Shown here one piece after another: positions 8,438-17,087 of a stretch of DNA of 64,000 nucleotides. Location of the stretch: assembly GCA_016714745.1 (NCBI GenBank), contig JADKCG010000006.1:62001-126000 (forward strand), given 5' to 3'. The DNA is from Elusimicrobiota bacterium (GTDB taxonomy: Bacteria > Elusimicrobiota > Elusimicrobia > FEN-1173). The notes below the pieces were generated by a model, which was not told the origin of the DNA, did no database searches, and saw only the letters and a program-made list of their open reading frames with translations. A program made the translations under genes and the position numbers. Positions within the stretch are counted from its first letter, which is position 1; every line of letters begins with the position of its first letter.

Positions 8438-10425
8438 AGAGTGATGCCCTCCTCCCACATAACGCGCAACAATTCTCCAACGCTCCAGGCCTGGGCGGGA
8501 CATCCCCGCGGGGCATGGGGCGCGTCCCCATCGCCTATTTCAGAAACCTGACCCACCCCCGCCTCATGGAGATGCCCCGCGAATGAACGGAGGACCTCCA
8601 CCAGGTATTTCTTTGTTTCCTCGGTGGCCCCGTGGGCCTTGACGTAGGCGGTCAGATACGGCCCTAAAAGCCAGGGCCACACGGTGCCTTGGTGATAGGC
8701 GCTGTCTCTTTCGCAAGGGGTTCCCGCGCAATGGCCCCGATACTCCGCCGTTCCCGGTGCCAGCGTTCGCACGCCCCGGGGCGTCACCAATTCCCGCTGG
8801 GCTAAATCGACGACGGGCCGGAACCGATTTTCTTCCAATATTTCGTAGGGAAGACTGACCGCGATCAACGCGTTGGGGCGCACCGAGCCGTCCCGATGTT
8901 TCCCGTCGACAACGTCGAACAGATACCCCACGGACTCGTTCCAAAACTTTTCGTTGAAACTGCGTCGCGCCACTTGGGCCAGGGTGTCATAACCGCGCGT
9001 GGGTTCTTTCAACTTCAACTGAATCTCCACCAAAAACTGGAGCGCGTTGTACCACAACGCTTGAATCTCCACGGGTTTGCCCGACCGCGGCGTCACCCGT
9101 TTACCATCGACGCGCGCATCCATCCAGGTCAGCGCCCTCTCCGACGACGGCGCGACGATCAAACCGTCTCCGTCCATGTGGATGTCGTAGCCGGCCCCGT
9201 TTTGAAACGCGTCGACGATGTCCCGCAGGACCGGCAACCATGTGCGGACGGCCCCATCGTCATGGGTCGCTGTGTGGTACGCCTGGACCGCCCGAATAAA
9301 CCACAGCGGCGCGTCCGCCGCGTTGTAGGAGAGAGAGTCGGTTCCTTCAGGGAAAAAGTTGGGCAATAACCCCTGACGGAGGTGGCGGGCAAACGTCTGG
9401 AGCACAGCAGGAGCCTCCGACCACCGTCCGGTCGCGAGGAAAAGCCCTGGAAACGAAACAAGCGCGTCGCGACTCCAATCGCCGAACCACGGGTATCCCG
9501 CCATCACGCTGGTCCCTTCCCCGCGGGACACCACGAATTGGTCGGCCGCCAAAGAAAGGGCCCCCCCCAACGCGCCCCGAACCAAAGATCTCCCCACGAT
9601 CTTTTGACGTTGTTCCCGTTCTTCCTCACCCCATTTCTCAACGGAGGGGAGTGCGTCCTGAACAACAGAAAAAACCAGAGAAAGGGGAGTGTCCTTCACC
9701 AGCGGAAAACGAAAGACGGCGGGGCTAAAAACGTCCTCTTCGCTTTCCAAACCACGCGCTTTCTCTTCCCCATAAAACTGCTGATTGTACCACAGGGCGG
9801 AATCTTCCCTCTGAGCGCCGATCCCCCAAAGAGACAACCGCCCCCCGTCCGGAAGATCAATCGCCAAACCCGTCCCCGTCGAATGCACCCGACCGTCGAA
9901 GCGGCCGTCCTTTCGGCCCAAGGCGTGATGGTCTCGAAAAGACAATAAGGGCCGAACCTCCAGATCAATGGCCTTGTCCGAAAGAAGACGATAGGTCACA
10001 ACGCCGGTGTCTTCCCCATATCGCAGAAAAAAAGTTTTCTCAATTTTGGTGTCGCCCCAGGCGTAGGTCCAGGTGGGAAAAGGATCCAGACGGAAAGAGT
10101 CCAGTCGATCGCCCCCCGGCGGGGAAGAGAGGCCGGGGTATTGTTGGCAAGAAAGGGGCCACCGCGTTCCTTCTTGGATCACAGACTCTTCGATCCGATT
10201 GATCAGTTGAAAACGGCCCAGGGGCGGACGGCGCGCCACCGTCAGAAACCCGTGGTATCGGCGGGTGGCGCACGCGGCCACAGGTCCCAGGGCGTAACTG
10301 CCTCGGCCGTTGGTTTCGAGCCATTCACGAGACGAGGCGGCGAGCGGGTCGCGACAGATCACGGAATTAAGAACGATCGGAAGATTTCGTGTGGAAGAAG
10401 GGGAACGGTCAGTCATGAACACCAT
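8434..10425 (-). CDS. Glycogen debranching enzyme, amylo-alpha-1,6-glucosidase (GDE_C type)
   Basis: The 663-aa protein has an N-terminal glycogen-debranching domain (SREWLETNGRGSYALG near residue 35, TRRYHGFL) and a C-terminal alpha/alpha-toroid with GYPWFGDWSRDAL and LLPNFFPEGTD, typical of bacterial and archaeal amylo-alpha-1,6-glucosidases. It would remove alpha-1,6 branches from glycogen-like polymers. It is first in a minus-strand operon and its stop overlaps the next start (ATGA at 8434-8437), so a storage-polysaccharide enzyme is coupled to cell-wall genes. A start at M4 (10416) is also possible; no strong ribosome binding site decides. Confidence 0.88.
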   Translation of the reverse strand: MVFMTDRSPSSTRNLPIVLNSVICRDPLAASSREWLETNGRGSYALGPVAACATRRYHGFLTVARRPPLGRFQLINRIEESVIQEGTRWPLSCQQYPGLSSPPGGDRLDSFRLDPFPTWTYAWGDTKIEKTFFLRYGEDTGVVTYRLLSDKAIDLEVRPLLSFRDHHALGRKDGRFDGRVHSTGTGLAIDLPDGGRLSLWGIGAQREDSALWYNQQFYGEEKARGLESEEDVFSPAVFRFPLVKDTPLSLVFSVVQDALPSVEKWGEEEREQRQKIVGRSLVRGALGGALSLAADQFVVSRGEGTSVMAGYPWFGDWSRDALVSFPGLFLATGRWSEAPAVLQTFARHLRQGLLPNFFPEGTDSLSYNAADAPLWFIRAVQAYHTATHDDGAVRTWLPVLRDIVDAFQNGAGYDIHMDGDGLIVAPSSERALTWMDARVDGKRVTPRSGKPVEIQALWYNALQFLVEIQLKLKEPTRGYDTLAQVARRSFNEKFWNESVGYLFDVVDGKHRDGSVRPNALIAVSLPYEILEENRFRPVVDLAQRELVTPRGVRTLAPGTAEYRGHCAGTPCERDSAYHQGTVWPWLLGPYLTAYVKAHGATEETKKYLVEVLRSFAGHLHEAGVGQVSEIGDGDAPHAPRGCPAQAWSVGELLRVMWEEGITL

Positions 10426-10815
10426 CGTTCATCGGAAATCTTTCCCTCACCCGCCCGCCCCCCAGGGACGAGGAAAAATTCGTGTTTTCCTTTCCCTCTT
10501 CCAAGAAACGTCCACAACCAATCCCCCCTGCCCTTCGGGCCCGAGCCCTGTTCGACCCGTCGCGAACGTGTGCCCTGGGAACACACGACCCCCTTTGAAA
10601 AGAAAAAAAAATCCCGGTTGGCGGTCCTGGGTCCCCCCTTTGAAAAAGGGGGGTGCGGGGGGATTTGCCGTTCATCAAGAGGGACGCCCTCCACGTCGGG
10701 GTTCGTCCCTTCCTCTCCCTGCCCGTTTTTATGGGGGGGAAGGGTTTGGGGAAAAGAGAGCCGAAAAAGGCATTCGCCCTCAAGAGCCAAACGAGGAGGG
10801 TGATCAGTGACCACG
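10426..10815. repeat. Gene-free stretch with a CCCCCTTT/AAAGGGGG inverted repeat
   Basis: No credible gene. The stretch has a C-rich/G-rich inverted repeat at about 10633-10670 (CCCCCCTTTGAAAAAGGGGGG followed by a G-rich tail and GGATTTGCCG). Very similar units recur at 61241-61280 and 61481-61533, so this is a dispersed intergenic repeat that could form a hairpin and may act as a terminator. The several open frames here overlap one another on both strands and look spurious. Confidence 0.55.
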
Positions 10816-11724
10816 CTATGGCCTAATCACTTTTAAAACAGTTTCGCCCATGTCCGCGGGGGAATCAATCAGTGTGACACCGGAGGATTCGAGCGCGGCG
10901 CGTTTTTCCGCGGCGGACCCATGGGAAATTCCCCCCCCCTCTCCGCCAGCGCCCACGATGGCGCCGGCGTGGCCCATGCGTTTACCGGGTGGCGCGGTGC
11001 GCCCCGCGATAAAGGCGAACAGGGGTTTGGACATCTTCTTCTTAAAAAACATCGCCGCGTCCTCTTCCGCCGATCCTCCGATCTCGCCGATCATCAGCAC
11101 AGCATCGGTTCCGGGATCTTTTTCAAAGAGTTCTAAAACGTCAACGAACGTGGTTCCTGGGATGGGGTCGCCCCCGATGCCCACCACCGTCGATTGGCCA
11201 AGCCCCCGTTGGGACAACTGCCACACGGCTTCATACGTTAAGGTGCCGGAACGGGACACCACGCCGATCCGGCCAGGTTTATGAATGTACCCGGGCATGA
11301 TGCCGATTTTACATCCCGGCCGAGAAGCGTCGCCGGGCGTAATGACACCGGGTCCGTTGGGACCCACGAGTCGTACCCCGGTCCCCCGAAGCGTCGCCAT
11401 CACTCGCGCCATGTCCAACACCGGAATCCCCTCGGTGATACAGAAGATGAGACCGATGCCCGCGTCCGCGGCTTCCAAAATCGCGTCGGCGGCGAAAGGC
11501 GGCGGAACAAAAATAAGCGCCGCTGTGGCCTCCCCCGCTTTCACCGCTTCTTTGACGGTATTGAAAACCGGGATTCCGTCGACGTTGCTCCCCCCTTTTC
11601 CGGGAGTCACTCCGCCCACCACCTGGGTACCGTAATCGCGGCATCCTTTGGCATGAAACGAACCCGCCGCTCCCGTAATCCCTTGGACGATCACCTTGGT
11701 GTTCTGATCGATCAAGATGCTCAT
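10816..11724 (-). CDS. sucD: Succinate-CoA ligase subunit alpha
   Basis: The 302-aa protein has the CoA-binding Rossmann domain ([13 protein letters not shown] near residue 14) and the phosphorylated histidine in [17 protein letters not shown] (H252). With SucC it interconverts succinyl-CoA and succinate with formation of ATP or GTP. Its ATG overlaps the sucC stop by 4 nt (ATGA at 11721-11724), so the subunits are coupled. Full family length. The 2-oxoacid:ferredoxin oxidoreductase at 46.7-49.5 kb could feed or draw on succinyl-CoA if it is specific for 2-oxoglutarate. Confidence 0.96.
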   Translation of the reverse strand: MSILIDQNTKVIVQGITGAAGSFHAKGCRDYGTQVVGGVTPGKGGSNVDGIPVFNTVKEAVKAGEATAALIFVPPPFAADAILEAADAGIGLIFCITEGIPVLDMARVMATLRGTGVRLVGPNGPGVITPGDASRPGCKIGIMPGYIHKPGRIGVVSRSGTLTYEAVWQLSQRGLGQSTVVGIGGDPIPGTTFVDVLELFEKDPGTDAVLMIGEIGGSAEEDAAMFFKKKMSKPLFAFIAGRTAPPGKRMGHAGAIVGAGGEGGGISHGSAAEKRAALESSGVTLIDSPADMGETVLKVIRP

Positions 11725-12959
11725 CGGGGTCCTCCCTGGGAAACCGTGGTCAGAGAAAGTTCGACCGATTTTCGCGCGGCATCGGCCAGATCGGACGCGA
11801 GGGTCATTTTCATGCCGGAGTCAGCCAAAATTTTCCGCCCTTCTTCTACTCGGTTGCCTTCCAGCCGCACCACGAGCGGCCTGTCCAAACCGGTGGTTTT
11901 GACCGCCTGCACAATGCCTTCGGCGATCACGTCGCATTTCATGATGCCGCCAAAAATGTTCACGAGGATCACCCGCACGTGGGGGTCCGACAAAATGATC
12001 CGAAAGGCTTCGGTGACCTGCTCCACCGTGGCGCCGCCGCCGACGTCCAAAAAGTTGGCGGGCTCGCCCCCCTGCAACTTGATGATGTCCATGGTGGCCA
12101 TGGCTAGGCCCGCGCCGTTGACCATGCAACCAATGGTTCCGTCGAGCCGAATATAAGAAATCCCCACCTCGGCGGCCCGCCGTTCGGCGTTTGAAAGGTC
12201 CGAAATGTCCGCTTCTTTAAACAGGTCGGCATGGCGAAAGGCGGCATTGTCGTCGATGGTCATTTTCGCGTCCATCGCCAACAGGCGGGGGCATTCGCCC
12301 CCTTTTCCGGGCCGCACGCCGAGAGGGTTGACTTCGACCAGGCTCGCGTCGGAAGAGATAAACAGTTTCACCAGGTTTTGGAAAAATCGAACAGACTCTC
12401 CCAACAGTTCCCCCGCGAGTCCTGTGGCAAAGGCCAGGTCGCGGGCCTGAAAAGATTCCAGACCGCGATGGGGATCCACCTCCACGCGAAAAATTTTTTC
12501 TGGCGCGGTGGCGGCCAACAGTTCGATGTCCATCCCGCCCTCGGCGGAAACCATGAGAACAGGGTGTCCCGTTTTTCGATTGATCAGCACCGCCGCGTAA
12601 AGTTCCCGGTCCACCTTCACCGCAGGCTCAACGAGGATGGACCGAACCACAAGACCTTCCGGCCCGGTTTGGTGTGTCACCAGCTTTTTCCCAAGAAGGT
12701 TCTGAACAAATGCCTCCGCTTCTTTCACCTCTTCCACCCGTTTGACTCCGCCGGCTTTTCCCCGTCCCCCCGTGTGGACCTGGGCCTTTAATACCCAGGG
12801 GCCTCCGCCCCGAATGGGGCCTTCGCCCCGAATGGGGCCTTCGCCTGTCTTCATGAGGACGGAGGAAACCTCAGCCACCGACGAAATAACAGCGCCTTTC
12901 AATACAGGCAATCCAAACGTTTCCATCTGGCGCTTGGCTTGATATTCGTGAAGCTTCAT
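11721..12959 (-). CDS. sucC: Succinate-CoA ligase subunit beta
   Basis: The 412-aa protein has an N-terminal ATP-grasp domain ([36 protein letters not shown]) and a C-terminal ligase domain with [16 protein letters not shown] and [16 protein letters not shown]. It is about 25 residues longer than typical SucC. Part of the excess is [15 protein letters not shown] just before [12 protein letters not shown], encoded by a tandem 18-bp repeat near 12808-12846. Start at 12959 with a purine-rich site upstream (GGAGGAAAG). Confidence 0.96.
   Translation of the reverse strand: MKLHEYQAKRQMETFGLPVLKGAVISSVAEVSSVLMKTGEGPIRGEGPIRGGGPWVLKAQVHTGGRGKAGGVKRVEEVKEAEAFVQNLLGKKLVTHQTGPEGLVVRSILVEPAVKVDRELYAAVLINRKTGHPVLMVSAEGGMDIELLAATAPEKIFRVEVDPHRGLESFQARDLAFATGLAGELLGESVRFFQNLVKLFISSDASLVEVNPLGVRPGKGGECPRLLAMDAKMTIDDNAAFRHADLFKEADISDLSNAERRAAEVGISYIRLDGTIGCMVNGAGLAMATMDIIKLQGGEPANFLDVGGGATVEQVTEAFRIILSDPHVRVILVNIFGGIMKCDVIAEGIVQAVKTTGLDRPLVVRLEGNRVEEGRKILADSGMKMTLASDLADAARKSVELSLTTVSQGGPR
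12808..12846. repeat. In-frame 18-bp tandem repeat within sucC
   Basis: CGAATGGGGCCTTCGCCC occurs twice in direct succession and a degenerate third unit (GGGGCCTCCGCC) flanks it. In SucC each unit encodes six residues of the IRGEGP type, lengthening the loop before the ATP-grasp strand. The period is a multiple of three, so the frame is kept. Confidence 0.8.
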
Positions 12960-13086
12960 AAATTCTTTCCTCCAGACACCTAAAGATGGTGTGATTCAAC
13001 CATAATTAGGCGATCCCCGAAAGACCGTGTGCAAGACCTGTTTTTCTGGGTATAATGGATCCGCTCTCTCTGGAGGGGGAGCCCCC

Positions 13087-14232
13087 ATGGAAAACGCCTC
13101 CGCTGTTGTCCGGGCCGCGCGCCTGTTTGAGTTTCATACTCGGTTCCTGTGGCCCCTCCATCGCTTGTGGGCCAAAGGAAAATTGTCCCGCCGTTGCCGC
13201 CGCTGTGCGTTGTCTGAACGGGCGACCCCGTTGGACAAAAATCAAATTTGTGCGGAGTGCTTGGCCCCACAAAAAGTCACGCCGCTTGCGCCGCCCAACG
13301 CCACGGAAACCGCCGCCCTCTCCAAAATTTTGGCTGACCACGAAGGGGGTGGGCAGGGCCGTTACGACGCGCTGATCCTTTTTAGCGGCGGAAAAGACAG
13401 CGTTTACATGGTGCGCCGCCTTCAAACCGATCATCCCAAATTGAGATTGTTGGCGTTCACCATCGACAACACGTTCATGAGCCCCATTGCCCGGGCCAAT
13501 GTGTTGCGGCTCGTGGACCGTCTTGACCTATCGCACATCACGTTTCGCCCGGCCCGGGCCACCCTGAAAAAACTTTACCGATACGGGATCACCCACTTAA
13601 ACGACGGGGGAGGATACGGCACCGTGGATTTCAGCGACGGCGAATTTATTTTGGATTCCGCTCGGGCCTTGGCGGCAGAAAAGGGAATTCCTCTCATTGT
13701 CTGCGGTTATTCCCGTTACCAAGTGCAAGACGGCCTTGGCCTTCACTCATTTGAGTCGCCGCCCGAACGTGAACGGGCCGATCGCACCCACGTGGCCGGC
13801 CTGGCCCTGTCCGACATATTCACTGATTCCGAACGGGGCCTGTGGTGGCGAGGGTCGCGCTGGCCAACGGAGAAAGTGGCGCGGCTTCTGTTTCCTCTCT
13901 ATGCCTGGAATTTAGACGAATCCGCCATCGTGCGCCAAGTGGCGGACTGGGGCCTCCTTCACCCGCGGGAAAACAGCCCGCTTGTCACCAACCACCAATT
14001 GATTCCGCTCCTAGGCGTGGTGGACATCCATCGCATGGGCTACAGCGGATTCGAAAAAGAATTTTGCCGAATGATCCGGGAAGGAAAAGCCCCGCTCAAA
14101 CGCTGGCGGGCCGTTTTTGAATTTTTGGAATACACCGCGCGCACAGGGATGTTCGTCAAACCCATCATTTTAAAAGCGCTCAGCGATCTGGATCTCACCC
14201 CCGACGAAGTGGGAGTTCGGTTTTCCTCGTAA
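13087..14232 (+). CDS. PP-loop amidotransferase, N-acetyl sugar amidotransferase (WbpG-like)
   Basis: The 381-aa protein starts at MENASAVVRA (13087), with GGAGGGGG placed 7 nt upstream; this is preferred to an open frame from 13027. It has a zinc-ribbon-like pair, CRRCALSE and CAECL, followed by a PP-loop ATP pyrophosphatase motif FSGGKDSVYMVRRL. The C-terminal half resembles WbpG/PseA-type N-acetyl sugar amidotransferases, which use ammonia from a partner glutaminase to build acetamidino sugars of surface polysaccharides. No partner HisH/HisF-like genes are nearby, so the substrate is uncertain. It is monocistronic and divergent from sucCD. Confidence 0.75.
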   Translation: MENASAVVRAARLFEFHTRFLWPLHRLWAKGKLSRRCRRCALSERATPLDKNQICAECLAPQKVTPLAPPNATETAALSKILADHEGGGQGRYDALILFSGGKDSVYMVRRLQTDHPKLRLLAFTIDNTFMSPIARANVLRLVDRLDLSHITFRPARATLKKLYRYGITHLNDGGGYGTVDFSDGEFILDSARALAAEKGIPLIVCGYSRYQVQDGLGLHSFESPPERERADRTHVAGLALSDIFTDSERGLWWRGSRWPTEKVARLLFPLYAWNLDESAIVRQVADWGLLHPRENSPLVTNHQLIPLLGVVDIHRMGYSGFEKEFCRMIREGKAPLKRWRAVFEFLEYTARTGMFVKPIILKALSDLDLTPDEVGVRFSS

Positions 14233-14236
14233 TGTT

Positions 14237-15331
14237 TTATCCACCGTGAAAGAGCGGAAGTAGAATCCGAGCAAGGCGCGGTTGACCAACAGCCAAATTT
14301 AAAATAGGGCCGGCCATTCGAGGGCTATTTAAGACCCATCGGAGAACGTTGCCCAGATGAAACCGTCGGCCATAGGAAACATTCAAGGTTCGGCGAAAGG
14401 TCTTGTTCAAGGCATCGTCATGGGGAAATTGTTGGTTCCACGCCTGAGCAAATAGGGGCCCGCTGCCCAATGCACGGCCGATGCCTTCTCCCATGAACGG
14501 GTCCCCGACCGCCGCGGCGTCCCCCACCCGAATCAGACCGTCGTCGTGCCGCAAACCTCCCGTAAAGGGAAGCGGCCCCACTCCCCGCCAGGGGGATGAG
14601 AGAGTTGCGTGCGCCATCCGCTGACGTAAACTGGCGGACTGCTCCTTTGTTTCATTGAACACCGTTCCCCATTCGAGGGAGTTTCCCCGTCGTCGTTTCA
14701 GGCCGCACAAGTTGGAGGTGCCGTCTTTGAAGGTCACAAGGCCCACATACCCATCGGGAAGAAAATGAAGAGACATGTCGCCGGGGGGTTGGTCGACGCC
14801 TGAGAACGTGGCGTTCCACCCGTACCAGGCCGGGCCCGCATACCCTTTTGACGTCGATTCTTGGCCGGAAAATCGACCGTCGGCCCAGATCACGTAATCG
14901 GCGGAAATAATGGGCGGGTCCGCGGGGGTCCATCCGGGCCCCTGGACAGAAACAGCGGCGGGCCCAGCCGGTTTCCCGGAGGCACCCCAACGCACGTTCC
15001 CCCCGCGTTCCTTCACGGCGTCTAAAAGGATTTGTTCCAACTCCGGCCGTGGGAGGGAAAGGCCCGGGACGGGGAAATGGACCGTTCGCTCTTTGCCATC
15101 GCCCACAGAGACCTTGGTGGAAGAAACAAGAACCCCCTGGTCACGCGCGCGATCACCGAGCCCAAGTGTATCGAGATGACGTACGGCCTCCGCGCCTAAA
15201 AAAGCGCCACAGACGCGGGGGCCCACACAGGGGCGGCGCTCCAATACGTTGACCTCCATCCCTTCGCCGAGCAGTGCCAGGGCCGCGCTGGCCCCGGCGG
15301 GGCCAGCCCCCACGACGAGGGCAGTGGTCAC
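14237..15331 (-). CDS. FAD-dependent oxidoreductase, geranylgeranyl-reductase/hydroxylase family
   Basis: The 364-aa protein begins with the dinucleotide-binding motif VVGAGPAGASAALALLGEGM, and has the second FAD motif GLIRVGDAAAVGDPFMGEGIGRAL typical of PHBH/geranylgeranyl-reductase flavoproteins. Its ATG overlaps the methyltransferase stop (ATGA, 15328-15331). It is third in a coupled PKS-methyltransferase-flavoprotein set. By analogy with Streptomyces griseus srsC it may hydroxylate or reduce a PKS-derived phenolic lipid; this role is inferred from gene order. Confidence 0.85.
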   Translation of the reverse strand: MTTALVVGAGPAGASAALALLGEGMEVNVLERRPCVGPRVCGAFLGAEAVRHLDTLGLGDRARDQGVLVSSTKVSVGDGKERTVHFPVPGLSLPRPELEQILLDAVKERGGNVRWGASGKPAGPAAVSVQGPGWTPADPPIISADYVIWADGRFSGQESTSKGYAGPAWYGWNATFSGVDQPPGDMSLHFLPDGYVGLVTFKDGTSNLCGLKRRRGNSLEWGTVFNETKEQSASLRQRMAHATLSSPWRGVGPLPFTGGLRHDDGLIRVGDAAAVGDPFMGEGIGRALGSGPLFAQAWNQQFPHDDALNKTFRRTLNVSYGRRFHLGNVLRWVLNSPRMAGPILNLAVGQPRLARILLPLFHGG

Positions 15332-16041
15332 GCTTTTTCTCCGCTTAGACTAACTCGACACCATGGTTCCGATCGGGCTTTCAAGTAAGGGAGGCCCGCG
15401 TCGCGTGCCAATGATTCCAGTTCGGTGACACGAAAAGACCGACGAACAGAGAGCGGGCCGTCGTGCCGAACCACCGAGTCTCCCCAGACAAAAGACGCCG
15501 CCCCCACTGTCCAATAGGAGAAGAGTGTGCGAATCAGGTCGGAGATCACAAGCCCTTTGCGCGCACGGCGATTTAAAGAATGGAGAGCCTCGCCCCGCAA
15601 CGGGAGAGGGATGTGGTGAAGAAAGAGAGAGGCAACAACATAGTCGAAGGTTAACTCTTTGGGCATGTCCCGCAAATCCCGTTCCAAAACGGTGATTTCC
15701 GGGTAAGGGCGGGCCGCTTGCTTAGCGAAAGCGGTGATCTCCGGCACGAGTTCCACCGCGGTGATTCGAAGCGAATGGCCGTTCTCCCGGGCCCACTTCA
15801 CAAGGGCAATCGGGATATCGGCCCCGCCTGTCCCAACGTCTAAAATGTGCACGGGTTCCCCGGGATGCCACCGCCCACTCCATTCCATGAGCGGTCGCAA
15901 AACGGTGGCCACGCCCCCAAACCAGCGATTCATTTTTGCCAAGAAATACAACGCCCGCCGAGCATCGTTGGAATTGAAGGGACGGGTGTCCATCCATTCG
16001 TCTTCGTCAATGGGAACCGAAAGGTCGGGAAACAGGGTCAA
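15328..16041 (-). CDS. SAM-dependent methyltransferase (class I)
   Basis: I place the start at TTG 16041, which overlaps the PKS stop as TTGA and has GGAG 6 nt upstream; the open frame further upstream is antisense-like read-through of the PKS gene. The resulting 237-aa protein has motif I VHILDVGTGGADIPIALV and FDYVVASLFLHHIPLPLRGE, as in UbiE/COQ5-like methyltransferases. Coupled on both sides with the PKS and the flavoprotein, it probably methylates the polyketide product. The product is unknown. Confidence 0.82.
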   Translation of the reverse strand: MTLFPDLSVPIDEDEWMDTRPFNSNDARRALYFLAKMNRWFGGVATVLRPLMEWSGRWHPGEPVHILDVGTGGADIPIALVKWARENGHSLRITAVELVPEITAFAKQAARPYPEITVLERDLRDMPKELTFDYVVASLFLHHIPLPLRGEALHSLNRRARKGLVISDLIRTLFSYWTVGAASFVWGDSVVRHDGPLSVRRSFRVTELESLARDAGLPYLKARSEPWCRVSLSGEKA

Positions 16042-17084
16042 GGGAACTCCAAAAACAGGGCGTGGGCTGAAAAACCGGCTCCGAACGAGGCCATAAAGGC
16101 CCGCTCTCCCGGCCGAGGGGGTCTCCGCGCCAACGATTCTTTTAAGGCGAAAAGAACCGTGGGGGACGATAAGTTCCCAAATTTCCGAAGCACCGCGTGG
16201 CTGGCCGCCAAATCGCCGGGATCCAACGCCAGGCCCCGCTCGAGAGCTTCCAAAACTTTTGCTCCCCCCGCGTGAAGCACCCAACGGCTGATGTCCGACC
16301 GACGCCACCCCGATTGATCCAATAGAACTTTTAAGAGCCGGGCGGTGGCCTGGGCCGCCCGTCCGGGAACTTCTTTGACAAGCACGTTGCGAAGACGACC
16401 GTTCTCGGTGCGAAATCGCAATCCGTCCCGCCATTCTGGGACAACCAGAGAAGAAAAATGAGTCAACGCAGGGCCCGACCCGGGTCCCGCTCTCAAAAGA
16501 GCGGCGGCGGAACCGTCGGCAAAGATCGCGTTAGAGATCACAAGGTCCGGCGCATCGTCGGAATACAGGGCAGCCGAACATATTTCCGTGCTGACCACCG
16601 CCGCGAGTTGGCCCGGATGACTGCGGCAAAAATTGTCCGCGGCCTGAAGGGCCGGGAGCGCCGCCCCACATCCCATGCCCACGAGGTCGGCGTATTGAAC
16701 GTTAGACGGTAAGTGGGCGGCGGCCACCACTTGGGCGGCCAGGCCAGGGCACACATACCCCGTGCACGTGGTGACAGCCAGAAACCCCACCTCCGTGGAC
16801 AACAGTTTTGCCTGTTTCAGCGCAGACCGCAAAGATCGAACAGAAAGTGTCACCGCTTCCCGTTCAAAGCGACGGTTAATCCGGTCGGGATCGGATTCCA
16901 ACACTTCGTCAAGGGACGTGAGCGAAAAGTGCCGCGTCGCCACGGATTCGTGGGCAAACACGCGACGGTAAAGCGCCCGGGTCGCCGGACGAATTTCAAA
17001 ACGGCTTAAAATAAACCGAAGCGCCTCAGGCTGAGAGACCCGAAGCCGAGGAACCGCTGAAGCAAGGGCAATCAGGCGTGTCAT
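16038..17084 (-). CDS. Type III polyketide synthase (chalcone/stilbene synthase-like)
   Basis: The 348-aa protein has the thiolase fold and the Cys-His-Asn triad of type III PKS: C139 in LVGMGCGAALPALQAA, His in WVLHAGGAKVLEAL and Asn in RKFGNLSSPTVLFAL. Bacterial members make alkylresorcinols, alkylpyrones or naphthoquinone precursors from acyl-CoA starters and malonyl-CoA. It heads a coupled three-gene set with a methyltransferase and a flavoprotein. The end of a transposon lies 3 bp before the ATG, and no ribosome binding site is visible there, so expression may depend on the transposon or start further in. Confidence 0.9.
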   Translation of the reverse strand: MTRLIALASAVPRLRVSQPEALRFILSRFEIRPATRALYRRVFAHESVATRHFSLTSLDEVLESDPDRINRRFEREAVTLSVRSLRSALKQAKLLSTEVGFLAVTTCTGYVCPGLAAQVVAAAHLPSNVQYADLVGMGCGAALPALQAADNFCRSHPGQLAAVVSTEICSAALYSDDAPDLVISNAIFADGSAAALLRAGPGSGPALTHFSSLVVPEWRDGLRFRTENGRLRNVLVKEVPGRAAQATARLLKVLLDQSGWRRSDISRWVLHAGGAKVLEALERGLALDPGDLAASHAVLRKFGNLSSPTVLFALKESLARRPPRPGERAFMASFGAGFSAHALFLEFP

Positions 17085-17087
17085 CTT

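Noticed and set aside
11281..12156. A 291-codon open frame opposite sucD/sucC
   Set aside because: It covers parts of two confident genes on the other strand and shows no domain or ribosome binding site.
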